DNA of 64,000 nucleotides from Silene conica (lineage: Eukaryota > Streptophyta > Magnoliopsida > Caryophyllales > Caryophyllaceae). How positions within the stretch are numbered: position 1 is the stretch's first letter; every line of letters begins with the position of its first letter. Below, piece by piece: positions 12,944 to 24,395 of the stretch. A program made the translations under genes and the position numbers. Below the pieces are notes generated by a model. It worked only from the letters and a program-made list of their open reading frames with translations, was not told the DNA's origin and did not search any database. The DNA lies in assembly GCA_029255685.2 (NCBI GenBank), contig CM055315.2, positions 33,485,501 to 33,549,500 of the forward strand. The letters are read 5' to 3'.

Positions 12944-13443
12944 TCAGCGAAGCCCAGAGAAGCTTTTTGGAAATCGATTAGAAGTGTGGAGTCTTTAGGA
13001 AACTCCTATTTTATGCCCTATATAATCTAATCTTTTGTTTAGGGTTAAGAATCAAGTTACAATCTAGTTTTTATCTTAGAGAGTCACATATTCAGATCTA
13101 TCATCAAGTTCCTAATTTTATTTTCTCTTTAAGTTGTAATCTTTCAATAATTCTCAAGCATTCAATAAAGTTTGTTCTTTTCTGCCTTAATTCCGATTTC
13201 TAGTAATTACTCCCTTAATTTAGTTTCATTATTGTTCTTATTATTATTGCATTCGGTTAAGATAGAATCCCAAGCTATATTAATTCTTGCATGCTTAGAT
13301 TGATGTTCACCATGATTTTCATGTTTACTTTTGTTTTTATTATCGTTTCACTTACCATGAATAGCTAAATACATATGTTAGGATGTAGGGGATGAATATG
13401 CATAGGTAGCGTGAATTCCGAGACCGACCTGTAGCAGAGCCGT

Positions 13444-13517
13444 GGTCGGCCGACTCAAATAATGGGTCGGTCGACCAAGGCTGTGGTCGGCCGACTGGGC
13501 TAGCCGGTCGGTCGACC
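13444..13517. repeat. Second cluster of four GGTCGG(C/T)CGAC sites, 20-21 bp apart
   Basis: Sites start at 13444, 13465, 13485 and 13506. The asymmetric ones read GGTCGGTCGACC, the reverse complement of the sites in the cluster at 12840, so the two clusters face each other on either side of the TATA box and presumed transcription start. Confidence 0.88.
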
Positions 13518-15170
13518 CACTCGCGTATGTATTCTGTTTCGTCTTACTTTGTTGACTATAATAACCTGCAATGAGACCGAAAGGAGACTTGTAGGATGTT
13601 AGTAATGACCTACCCAAGATTGAAAGATACGGGAAGGGCATTGGTTTACACCTTAAGACGGCTAGGTTACTCAAGACTCAAAGGTATGTGACCTAGGATT
13701 TAGGAATCACCCTTATTGTTGACACCCAATAATTGTGAGACCTAGGAACTAATAGCATAGGCCGAAAGGAGCTATTAGGTACCATAGACCGAAAGGATAT
13801 GTTACACCCCTTACGCGACTGCAATACATGTTGACCTTAGGATTTATACTATCTTAGCTATTTATTACTCAATCATCCTAGCATCTCTTTTAATATATTT
13901 TTATTCTCAGCTTTAATTACTTGTTTATTTTAATCTTTGCTTAGACTTAGTAATCAACCGATCAAACCCCCAAATTTGTTACCTTTAACATTAACATCAA
14001 ACAATAAACACTCCCCACCTCCTTGTGGTTCGACCCTGACTTTCACTATCTATAGTTTAAGTTTAGGAATTATAAATTTTATCTTTGGTACCCTCAACGA
14101 CGGGCATCAATGCATAACAGGACCCGTCCTCGGATACCTCCACATGTTTGCATGCAAAGGATTCATAGGGTGGAATTCAGCCCCTTCATGAGGTTGATGA
14201 AAAAAGTTTTGCTGGTTGTTATGATTATGCTCATCAACCCCCCTCTCCTGACCCTCAACATCATTACCAGTAACCCCCATCCCATATCTACCAAACTGTG
14301 CTTCAAACTCCATTAAATCCCAACAGTTATCGTTACTCACGCTTTGTTTAGAAGAAAAGAAATTATATTTACTTTTTTGTTTATTACGGTGTGATGAGGA
14401 ATAACCTTTCATGGTCTCCTATTTATAACCCAGAATAAATGAACTCCAGAAACCCTAGAAGAACCCTTAATCTTCCTTGATTAAGACAACTCACAGACTT
14501 CGTAAAAAGAGTAATCAAGTTCCCCCAATCACCACGCTTGAAAAAATATCATTACACTAACCCTAACCCTAAAACCCCTAAAAGACGATTAAACAACATG
14601 CATGCATAGTAGCAGTCCACTATTCAAGGCATAGCTCTGCGGTTGATCTTCGTGCATGTCAGATCTTCCCCAATCATTTTCCACTTAAGTAATTATTAAG
14701 CTTAAAATCACAACTTCCCAGGAAAAAACCATGTGAGAAGGATATCTCAATCCCCGATTACTCCACTTGCAATGATTATCTATTTTACATAACCATTTAA
14801 ACAACCAGCAAACATCCACAAGTAAGTAAAAGATTTTACTTTGATGAAGAACGACCAGAAAGGAAAGATAAAATTGATTTGAGTTTTTTTTTAATTTAGA
14901 GAAACAAGATTTAGGATAAAAAGGATAATTTTTTGGGTTTTTGTTTTAATTAGAAGCTCTCGAAAAAGAGAGAAAAACAGCGCTCTAAGTGTAGAGAGAG
15001 AGTTAGGGAAAACATAACTTGAATCTAAGTTAGCTAATTGAATCCCATGATTCAATTGAAAACATGATTAAACATACAAAATACGACATACATAAAATAA
15101 AAATAAGAACATAAAAATAATTTTATGAGCTAAAATATTACGAAATAATATAACACATTCCAAAGTAGTT

Positions 15171-15409
15171 CTAGTTACGGAAGTATTGCCAAATATGCTC
15201 AATGAGATCATTTTCAAAGCGATGTGAGTGGCACGATCACGAATCTCGCCATGAATTTCTACGAATCGTTCTCGAGTCGACCTACTACGGCGATGATATT
15301 CATACGGATCATCAGTAACTGAAGTCGGATTATCTTCTTTAAACTGTGCGATTATGTTTTCATAGTTAAGATACGTGTTTCGTTCAACTATCATATTATG
15401 CATAATAAT
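15171..15409 (-). pseudogene. PIF/Harbinger transposase, C-terminal piece
   Basis: The frame begins MHNMIVERN, the conserved C-terminal HNMI motif of plant PIF/Harbinger (DDE_4 family) transposases, and continues through RFVEIHGEIRDRATHIALK. One missing A then shifts the frame; in the next frame the expected NDLIEHIWQYFRN and a TAG stop (15171-15173) follow. The upstream end is cut by an LTR at 15410. The missing upstream part is found 20.6 kb away at 36033: joining across the ATAAT duplication restores ...TCII-MHNMIV in phase. This piece is therefore the 3' end of the gene whose 5' part is at 36033-38005. Confidence 0.88.
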
Positions 15410-15847
15410 TGTAACACCCCCATTTATTTAAGGGGCTGAACTAGGACTCCCCAAATAATTAAGGGTGTTACCATCTCGGAATACCGAGGTAGTAGATAAC
15501 AAAAGGAAGAAGCACAATACTTTATTAAGTATTTAAAATGTCAAAACCACTGATAAAACAATGTCTCATAAACATAAAGTAAATGTCTGAATAAACTTGC
15601 AAATAAACTTCTAAGGTGATCTAGACTCTAGACAGGTCCGGATCCAAGCTCTCTCTTCCCATTCAGCTCCCACTGTCTCAAGCACCTGTCAATCTGCTCC
15701 CCAATAATTTGGTTCATCACAGGTGATCAAATACATAGGGTCAACCACGAGGTTGAGTAGGAAAATAGATAAAACATATACAACAATAGAATACAATACA
15801 CTTCCATCTCCATACCGTCTCAGCAACCACTTCCCGATCAAGCACCA

Positions 15848-15985
15848 CTTCCATATCACAAGACCCAATATCACCCCACTTCATATCACAAGAACCAATA
15901 TCACACCACTCCATATCACAAGACCCAATATCACCCCACTCCATATCACAAGACCCAATATCACCACACTCCATATCATAAGACC
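15848..15985 (-). repeat. Tandem repeat of about 30 bp inside the chromovirus-type LTR
   Basis: Four to five copies of a unit containing CATATCACAAGACCCAATAT. The reverse complement (GGGTCTTGTGATATGG) is the core of the 28-bp repeat in the LTRs at 24234 and 28767, so the array is an inherited feature of this LTR family although the rest has diverged. The repetitive minus-strand frame through it is not a gene. Confidence 0.85.
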
Positions 15986-16344
15986 TTTAATTCCCCTCTC
16001 ATAATAAATGAAAAATCTCATTCATGGCATAAATATAATTCAAAGTCTATTACCCTACCTCAAATTATAGAATGACAACCAAACAGCTACTAGAAATATT
16101 CCACGCGGAAACCGTCACCTAAAACCACATAATATTTTAATTACTAAATTATTCGTTTTTCAATTGTCTTTACAATTATACCGTCCTCTGAAATCTACTA
16201 CTTATTATTATTAAGCGCGTGGATAAAATGAAAACGTAACTTGATAATTAAATATATAAGGACAACTAAATGACGGGTATATGGATTGTATAATTACCTC
16301 TACACTTCCTACGATTATTATTAATATTAATATAAAGAGCATTA

Positions 16345-16649
16345 GAGCAATAACAATAGAAGTTTTTATTCTTGAGTTTGTCAATAAGAACTTCAAAAAT
16401 AAAGTTCTTCTATTGTGGATCACATTGGGTTTGTCAAAATAAGAACTTGGTTCTTATTTAAGAACCAAGTTCTTTGCTAGTTTCGAGAAGAAAAAATGTT
16501 TATGAAGATAAGATAATTAATAGTGGGTCCTAATTAAGAACTAAATAAAGTTCTTCTATTGTGATGTGAAGTTTTTAAATTTAGTAATTTGTGAAAATAA
16601 CTTGGAAATAGGAAGAACTTTATATGAAGTTCTACTATTGCTATTGCTC
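16345..16649. mobile_element. MITE with TTA target duplication (PIF/Tourist-like)
   Basis: Ends are GAGCAATAACAATAGAAG and the inverse of GAGCAATAGCAATAGTAGAA, with TTA at 16342-16344 and 16650-16652. The 305-bp interior holds a strong hairpin of GAACTTGGTTC / GAACCAAGTTC. It sits in the LTR at 15410, three bases from the duplication of the next solo LTR. Confidence 0.7.
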
Positions 16650-16659
16650 TTAGGATGTC

Positions 16660-18054
16660 TGATGAGTCATATTCGTATACACTTTTATGCCTCCCCTTTA
16701 GTTGTTTTGAGATGATTCTTGTGCTAAATTGTGTCATTTATATGTTATTTATATTAGAATGTCGATACTTCCGCCTTTCGGTGTTTAATGCAGAATTGAT
16801 GCATTTATGGAGCAAAAGATGGATTGGAGAACCGCGAACCCGGCATGAAGGAACACACGTAGCACGGCACGAGGATCTAGGAAGGAAGAGCTAAGGAGAT
16901 TATCGAAGGCAAGCACAAAGAAGAGCTCCATATAACTAGTACCTACTTTAAAGAGCCATATCTCGAGTTATACAAATGATAATCAAGTGATTATAACTGG
17001 AGGTGAAAGTTCATCCTCTTAGCTTTCCAACGCCACGAAAATCACTTGATTCGGACGAGTAACGAAGAAATGGCGACCGTTTGAAGTTCAGTGCGCGAAG
17101 CAGAAATTACGCGCTGAGCACTCGATCGAGTGCCACCAACACTCGATCGAGTGCCTTGAGTGCTCGATCGAGTGCTTCAATTTACCCCGAGTTTCCATAA
17201 ATTGTTTAGTTGTTTACTATAAATAAAGGCTTCGTAGCCTATTGTTAGATACACTTTTATTACTCTAAAAACCCTAATTATTACTAGTAGCTCTCTAGAT
17301 TATTATTTAGCAATTGCCTTCGGATCTTGTTCTCCTATTTACGGTATTTAATCATAATCTCTACTTTATTGTTCTTCAATTATTCTTGTTCTTAGTTTAT
17401 TGCTTTATTAATTATGTTTTCAATCAATATTGTTGTAGTTAGATCCCAAGCCATGCGTAGCTAATTTATTTGTCTAGGGTGAAAAGGGATCTAGGTAATT
17501 AGAAGGGGGAATCACACTTTAATGATGTTTAATTGTTAAACTGCTTATTATTATTGTTCTATTGTTGTTTTAAACCTGATTAATTAATTACTGGCCAGGA
17601 TTAGTTAATTAGTCTCGCGAATTAGTCTTAGATCCGACCGTAGACTAAGACTAAGATAGGTCACAACAATTGAATAGACTGACCTAATTATAGCAACCGC
17701 ATGTTAGGATTAGATCTAAAGATTATATGAATACCGACCGGACATATGGTCTTAAATAATAATTTTGCCCAATTAAATTAGTTAAATCCCATTCCCCTGG
17801 ATAATTGCCTATGTGAACTTGATCCCTAGATCTTTCCTAATACTTGTTTACATCTTTATTTACTTATTTCGCAGTTAGTTTGTTAGATAACAAAAACAAT
17901 CAAAACAACTCAATTGTTACTTAAAGACTTATTTACTTTAGCAAACAATTCATTACCGCCTCCCTGTGGATTCGATACCTTTCTTACCGCTAGCTATTAG
18001 TTAGTAGTATCCTAAGGATTACTTTGATTTAGGGTGACGACTTTACCCTTATCA
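16660..18054 (+). mobile_element. Solo LTR, target duplication ATGTC
   Basis: Begins TGATGAGTC and ends CCCTTATCA, flanked by ATGTC at 16655-16659 and 18055-18059; 1,395 bp. No internal region, so a solo LTR. A TATA box (TATAAATAAA, 17218-17227) follows a palindrome array at 17121-17172. The 3' end (CCTCCCTGTGGATTCGATACC) is distantly like that of the LTR at 12568, but the rest differs. Confidence 0.87.
17121..17172. repeat. Three CTCGATCGAG palindromes, exactly 21 bp apart, upstream of TATA
   Basis: The 10-bp cores start at 17121, 17142 and 17163. The first is extended to GCACTCGATCGAGTGC, a 16-bp perfect palindrome. The TATA box lies 46 bp downstream of the last core. Confidence 0.92.
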
Positions 18055-18954
18055 ATGTCTAACACTTGTTATTACTCATCACGATTAACTCCCATGAAAT
18101 TGAGATACTGCATTCCAATACCCACGAGTATTACGCGCACGGACTATCCCCCAAACCTAGTGACCACACGACCCCTAGGCCCTACCTATCTCCAGCCACC
18201 AGGGTCCGCCTATCCAGCCACCGACTCTAACGCGGACCCTTCTGGATGCTACATACCTTCTGAACCATATAATATCACGCCCCAACAAAGCCCAGACAGA
18301 CAGACCCCATCGCATTATTCCCCCGCTACAGACCAAATCCACCCTGAACCCGACTCCTAAACCGACTCATAACTCCCTAACCACCCCACGCTACCACCTA
18401 TGGAAACCACCCTAGTCACCACTGACACAAGGCGACCCTAGGGGTGTTACCCATTGACCACTACCAGACACATAGACCGCATCCACCGTGCCTCAAAACG
18501 GCTCAGACCAACCGAGTACTATATATTCCTCTCACCCTCTGTTTTCGTCTGTCTCCTATCGACACCCACAAACGCCACCTCTTGACCACCACCAGGACAC
18601 CACCAAGGTCTAATCCTACCCAGAAACCGAACCCATTAATTCAAGGTCTAGTTCAAACATGACAAGGGTGTAACAAACGAAGAGGGTTCATGGTCCTTAT
18701 TCTCGCAGTGTCATTCCCGCTTTAATCACCACCACGATTACCACCATAGGTCACCCTAGTCACGGTCATAGTCCTCTTAAATCCTTTATAACCCATACCC
18801 AAAACACGACCCCTATTATATATAATAAAGTCAGAAGTAACATAGCACGAATTTACCGAGTAGACAATGATTATACCGTTTATCGCAGCGAGAAAACAGC
18901 GTACAAAAGACTTATTTGTGTGTGTGAGTGTGAAAGGCAGATGAGGGAACTAGG

Positions 18955-21663
18955 TGTTGGGTTTCTTAAACTCGTATTGGCTTTAGTCATACTAATAATA
19001 TTATCTCATAATCTTAAGATCTTATTGCATGCATAACTAATAATGGCCAAAACAAAGAAGAAGAAATCCAATCCTTACATTGCTAATTTTCGGCTAAAAT
19101 GGGCACAATCAAAGACACCTTATTTGATTGTTCTTGAGCTCAATATCAAGGTATGATCCTCCTAAGTCGCCAAATTAGAAGACCTCCAATGAGTTAACAC
19201 CAAGACACTCTCTAAAAATATTTGTGATTGATTTTACTAGAACCTCACACAAATAACCTAGTTTCTTTTATTATTATCTTATAATAATTATACTACAAAA
19301 TCAACTCAATTGATTGTGATTGTGGAGCAAGCACACGGTCAAGAGAAGTAGAGAGAAAAGAATTTTCTTTCTCTTTCGAAAAACCATATGAAAAAGATGA
19401 ATGAATGTCTTGTGTTGTGGAAGACACTCCCTTGCCCTCTCTATGCATTTGGACGGTTAGGTTATGGTGCCCTATGCATGGGCACCAAACCACCACTTGT
19501 CATTTTTACATAAAATATTTTAATTAAACTTTTATCATATAAAAGTTAACATAATATAAAATGCAATGGTAGTGTGATCAAGTATCACACGGTCCAAACA
19601 CAATTATTAATGTTCATTTTATCAATTTTAAAATGAACATTTACACATTTTACAAGTTTAACTAATTTAAACTTAATTCTCATAGAAATAATAATCCTAT
19701 TATTATTATCAGTTTTTATATTAAAACATTTCTAATATAAATATATTCATTCTTAAATAATGTTTCGTAAACATATTAATTTTAGTAATGACAATTCATT
19801 CACTAAAATGTTACAATTTATAATCGTACTAGCTTAGAACCCGTGCAAATTGCACGGAAATGCATAGTTGAATAGTTTGTAGTTCTATATAGATAAATGT
19901 TTAAACGTATAAAAAATCAGAATAATAGTATTGTCAATAGGTTAGAATAGTCAGGCAACAATTCATTATTTGTAATTTGAGATTTGGAGTAATATTTGGT
20001 CTCATCTTTTATCTTTATTTATAAGCTCCCATTTTCAGTTACTCGACTATCACAGTTTATCCTTATTATTATTGTCATATTTCAAAGTATTTGAGAACAA
20101 TAATTGTTACATATCCAAAAATAGGCCAGGCTGACGTAAGACCCGACATTGACTCGAACTGCAACACCCTAATGTGACCCAAAATCCGAATTGATCCGAC
20201 CCGGTCCAAAATGACCTAAATTATCTTGACTCATAACTGATCCAACCCGAAGTGGCCGATCTGAAACCACCCAGATCCAAAATTACAATTTTCGCTCTTG
20301 ATCATTAACCCGAAAATGACCTGACCCACTTAAACCGACCAACCTATCAAAATAAATCTGAAATCCAAAATGACCAACCCAACCTGAATTATTCTGAAAT
20401 AACGATGAACTAAACTTACCCGACCCAAATTGGTCCGACAGAACTTGATTCGACTCATTTACCAAGTATAGTAGGACAAAAGTATAAACAAAAAAATGAG
20501 GGCAAAAGTAAAAGGGTGTAAATAAGGAAGGCAAATACTTATTTCAGACGGGCTGTTTTCCCGTCTGAAAAAAGACGGACTAATTATGATAATTATTACA
20601 GTAAAATGTTACGATTTTTTGATAAAATGTTACCATTTTTTGATAAAATGTTACCATCATTTTCAAGGTAAAAAGTGACGAATATGTTATATAACATTTT
20701 TTTATTAAATGGTTATATTCTATTAAAAAAATGGTGACATTTGATCCGTCTTATTTTTTCGGGCTTTATTTTAGGGCAAAGAGATTATATTGTATGTACA
20801 TAATATTATGTGATTTTTTTGTAATATCTTTTTGTAATATCATTTTCGATTCCATTGATGGTGCTCAAAAATTATATGGACAGACTGTACTTATTTGGAA
20901 AAAGATTGGATCTCATAGAATTAATTGAATCTTTGAATATCTTTGAATAATATCTCATTGGAAATTCTGTTTTTAGCATTCTGTTCTGTTTTTTTTTTCT
21001 GCAATGATTCTAGCAATATTATTCTTATTTCATATCTTATACGTGAAGTTGCAATGGTTCTACCAATATTACAATGCAACATGGTTCAGTTTATCTGGTT
21101 TAAGAATATATTAGTACGAATATTTGGTTCAATTTATTCTACCAATATTACCAATATTACATGCAGTCAATAATTGGTTCAAGAATATATTTGATTTTCT
21201 TACATATTGCACTGCAATTTGGTCTTATTTGGTAATATTTTATAATATTTGATTTTCCAAAAACGATTTTACATAATGGGAACTTGGGCGGGAAATTTTT
21301 TTACGTGGGTGCGACACGTGTCCAATTTATGTTTAGTGGTTGTTGTTATATACTTTTATATAGATTATAAATATACTCCATATATGAAACATAAACCAGG
21401 ATCGATATAACTCGTATCAATATACATTTATATCATTTTTCTATTAATAGAGCTGTCCTATAGGTGTGACCTAAAGGGATCGACTGATCACCACCGTCAT
21501 ACGACAGTAATGTCAAACTCTAGTAAGCCAATCATTATCGATTAATGTTGATCAGTCGACTGTATGAAAAGAATCATCCCATGAGTATTCTTATTGTAGA
21601 TTTATCAGTGATTTTAAATTCACTGACGTGATCGCACTATTGTTGAGGACATATTTCCCAACA
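18955..21663 (-). repeat. Copia 3' LTR, containing a Helitron-like insert
   Basis: Plus-strand ends are TGTTGGGTTTC and TTTCCCAACA. The outer 550 bp match the 5' LTR remnant at 34046 closely. Removing the 1,536-bp insert at 19829-21364 leaves an LTR of about 1.17 kb. It is followed inward by the polypurine tract AGTGGGAGAT read on the minus strand. Confidence 0.82.
19829..21364 (-). mobile_element. Non-autonomous Helitron-like element
   Basis: On the minus strand the right side begins A/TCTATATAAAAG and the left side ends with a hairpin (CCGTGCAATTTGCACGG) followed 8 bases later by CTAG and a T, the layout expected for a Helitron inserted between A and T. No Rep/helicase frame is present. 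The interior includes many degenerate GACCCGACC-type words and a small GACGGG hairpin near 20550. The call rests on ends only. Confidence 0.45.
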
Positions 21664-22463
21664 ATCTCCCACTTGTCCTCGACAAGTGTGCGTCACCAAT
21701 TCTCTTGTCCTATTACATTATCTCTCACTCAATGCAAGGTGTCTTGCAGGTCGTACTTGCATTTGATCATATCTTGAGTGGTTTTCTCGATCTGGAGATT
21801 AAATGATTTGACCGGAATTATCTACCATAGATACCTTCCGAGCGTGGCCACGCATTTGCAGTCAACTTCTCCTCGAGTGGCCCTGAGATTTAAGACAACC
21901 CTGACAAGGGGTTGGACAATTCCTATCCTACTGTTCCCTTTGACTAGCACAGTCCATCATGACCCAAAAGAAGCCCATTTGACCCCCTTTAACGGTTGAT
22001 CATATCGTAGAGCAAAAATCAAAGTCACTTTGAAAACTATGCCACCTTGGGCGAACAGTCTCAAGTTAAATAATTGACTAGCAAGAATACATATAGTAGC
22101 TCTCGCCACGACCAGGCTAATATAAAATTTCCAGAAATCTATAAGCGGTCACAAGATGCCCGACAAAGTGCCTCTTGCAGTCTGCCTATGTGATCGACTA
22201 GTCATCCTTTATGACTCTATGGCATTTGGACTTGCCATCAATCGCCTCACACTCTAGTCGCTTCGAGACGTCACCTCATACAAGCGACTAGGGGCTATAC
22301 TAAGTCTATCCGGTTCACTTAATGGGGTCCAATTGTCTTTACAACCCATCTGGATTTGACAAAGTATACAAACATTAAGTTTTAATGTAAAACATAAAAC
22401 TCTTAAACAATAAACGTGATCATCATATATGAACAATAAAACTTTTATTTCATATCACATAAT
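21664..22463 (-). other. Copia 3' untranslated region between pol stop and 3' LTR
   Basis: Begins at the purine tract (21664-21676 on the plus strand) and reaches the pol stop (22464-22466). No gene is seen in about 800 bp. The inner 13 bases are part of the 186-bp inverted duplication. Confidence 0.6.
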
Positions 22464-23263
22464 CTAATACATGTTAGGCATACGCCTTAAACCCGTAGAC
22501 AAAATATGAGAGTCATGCTTAGCTTGTGACAATGCTTTGGTTAAGGGATCAACAACATTTTCTTCTGTCCCAACCTTGCATATCACAATTTCCTTTCTAT
22601 CTAGAAAATCTCTAATCACATGATATTTTCTAAGTACATGTTTCGATCTATTGCTAGACTTCGGCTCCTTAGCTTGAAAGACAGCACCACTATTATCACA
22701 ATAAAGGGTGATAGGATCTTCGGCCTCAGGAACTACTCTTAGTCCCTCAAGAAACTGCCTAATCCATACCGCCTCTTTTGCAGCTTCACATGCTGCTATG
22801 TACTCTGCTTCCGTTGTAGAATTCCCGCAACGCCAGGCTCTTTAAAGCTCTTCCAACTGACGGCTCCACCATTCAGGATAAAGACGTATCCAGCCTGGGA
22901 TTTCATGTCGTCTCTATCCATTTGGAAGCTTGCATCTGTGTAACCCTTTACGCTTAGCTCATCTTCCCCTCCAAACACCAAAAATGAATACTTAGTTCTT
23001 CTTAAGTACTTAAGGATATTCTTTACAGCAATCCAGTGACTCTCACCTGGATTAGCTTGATATCTACTAGTCATGCTTACTTAGAAAATATCATGTGATT
23101 AGAGATTTTCTAGATAGAAAGGAAATTGTGATATGCAAGGTTGGGACAGAAGAAAATGTTGTTGATCCCTTAACCAAAGCATTGTCACAAGCTAAGCATG
23201 ACTCTCATATTTTGTCTACGGGTTTAAGGCGTATGCCTAACATGTATTAGATTATGTGATATG
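22451..23263. repeat. Perfect 186-bp inverted duplication inside copia pol
   Basis: 22451-22636 and 23078-23263 are reverse complements with no mismatch that I can find, separated by 441 bp of RNase H sequence. The left arm is the native 3' end of pol including the stop codon; the right arm is an inverted copy sitting at the junction of reverse transcriptase and RNase H. Confidence 0.93.
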
Positions 23264-24228
23264 CGAGTACATACCATGGCATACATGATAGATCTAACTG
23301 CGGAAGCATAAGGAATCTCTTTCATGCGTTCAACATCTTTGGGCTCCGTGGGAGATTGAGATTTCTTCAAGATAATCCCACTTCCCATCGGAAGAAATCC
23401 TCTCTTAGAATTCCCCATGCTGAAACGTCGAAGAACCTTATCAATATAAGATTCTTGACTTAGTGCCAATATCATTTTGGATCTATCTCTATAGATCCGG
23501 ATACCTAGTATGCGTTGTGCATTTCCTGAATCCTTCATTTGAAAATGACTTCCCAACCATCCTTTCACAGAGGATAGCATTGGAACATCATTTCCAATAA
23601 GTAGTATGTCATCCACATACAGTATTAGGAACACAACCTTGCTCCCACTGAATTTAGTATATAAGCATGGTTCCTCGACACTTCGAGCAAAACCATTTTC
23701 TTTTATAACTTCATTGAAACGATGATTCCAACTCCTGGATGCTTGCTTAAGACCATAAATGGATCTTTTAAGCTTGCATACCTTGTTAGGATTTTTAGGA
23801 TCCACAAAACTTTCAGGTTGTATCATATATACATCCTCCTTTAAATACCCATTTAAGAAGGCGATTTTGACATCCATTTGCCACACTTCATAATCATGAA
23901 ATGCGGCGATCGCTAACATAATCCTAATGGATCTAAGCATAGCAACTAGAGCAAAGGTTTCATCATAATGAAGACCTTGAACTTGGGTAAACCCTTTAGC
24001 CACTAGCCTAGCTTTGTAGACATCATCATGTCCTTCTATGTCATTCCACTTTGAAGATCCACTTGCACTGAAGAGGTCTCATACCTTCAGTCAAGTCAAC
24101 CAAGTCCCATACTTGATTTTGAAACATAGAATCCATCTCAGATTTCATGGCCTCTTGCCATTTTGCGGAATCGGGACTAGAGATTGCAGCTTTATAAGTG
24201 GTAGGCTCGTCACTTTCCAAAAGTAAAA
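22464..24228 (-). pseudogene. Copia pol: reverse transcriptase and RNase H part
   Basis: Copies the element RNA into DNA. The reverse transcriptase shows VYKARLVAKGFTQ, WQMDVKIAFLNGYL, YGLKQASRSW and the catalytic LYVDDILLIG (about 23620), then KLKRSIYGLKQ and MYAMVCTR near 23270. At that point 186 bp of the 3' end of pol are inserted backwards and replace about seven residues (a PDISHAL-like motif). Downstream, SMTSRYQANPGESHW, GYTDASF, a one-base shift near 22830, then TTEAEYIAACEAAK and the end LRRMPNMY with the stop at 22464-22466. The inverted insert and the shift make pol defective. The upstream half of pol is beyond the insert at 24234-30308. Confidence 0.88.
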
Positions 24229-24233
24229 CATCA

Positions 24234-24345
24234 TGTAATAACCCGTATTTTCATATCTCATGATAATAGAATATCGATATAATTACCTTGTCTAGAGATA
24301 ATTTTATGTGTGATAGTTTAGGTATATGTGGAGATTTTACACCTT

Positions 24346-24395
<50 letters not shown>

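Larger units (their letters stand above)
12568..14109 (+). mobile_element. Solo LTR inserted in LINE ORF1, target duplication ATGCA
   Basis: The element begins TGATGC and ends GCATCA, a 6-bp inverted end, and is flanked by ATGCA at 12563-12567 and 14110-14114. That is an LTR signature without internal region, so a solo LTR of 1,542 bp. A TATA box (TATATAAT, 13019-13026) marks the promoter on the plus strand, preceded by an array of palindromes at 12840-12943. The 3' end resembles the fragment at 1020-1470. The family (Ty3 of the Tat/Athila kind is my guess from the end sequence) is not certain. Confidence 0.88.
9981..14412 (-). pseudogene. LINE ORF1 (RNA-binding, DUF4283 plus zinc knuckle), interrupted
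   Basis: ORF1 proteins package LINE RNA. The start at 14412 (MKGYSSSHRNKQK) runs to the solo LTR. After removing the LTR and one target duplication (1,547 bp) the frame continues exactly into the segment 12562-11792, which carries a DUF4283-like region and a CCHC knuckle (KYCIKCGKIGHTGVQC). Frameshifts near 11800 and 11735 and several stops between 11460 and 11150 follow. The last part (11144-9981) is acidic and serine-rich with a possible helical segment (LDKGLSRLERAVEQIKKATE). The stop TGA overlaps the ORF2 ATG. The insertion and the indels make it non-functional. Confidence 0.85.
5743..15053 (-). mobile_element. Full-length L1-type LINE, decayed, interrupted by a solo LTR
   Basis: The element reads right to left: 5' untranslated region (about 14413-15053), ORF1, ORF2 and an A tail seen as a T run at 5741-5752. 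It is flanked by a 16-bp target-site duplication, AATTGAAAACATGATT, at 5727-5742 and 15054-15069, which proves target-primed insertion of a full-length copy. Without the 1,547 bp of solo LTR plus duplication the LINE is about 7.8 kb. It landed just 3' of the PIF transposase reading frame that ends at 15171. Both reading frames carry stops and frameshifts, so it is immobile. Confidence 0.92.

Noticed and set aside
15741..15974. Minus-strand frame with repeated DIGSCDMEWG peptide
   Set aside because: It is a translation of the 30-bp tandem repeat in an LTR; no start context and no conserved protein.
17121..17172. CRISPR-like regularly spaced repeats
   Set aside because: Units are perfect palindromes with 11-bp spacers in a plant LTR; no CRISPR-like repeat and spacer lengths.
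18661..18675. GGGTGTAACA at 18675 as an LTR boundary
   Set aside because: No target duplication with 15405-15409, no purine tract or primer site; the ATAAT duplication at 36028 with restored PIF frame gives a better boundary.
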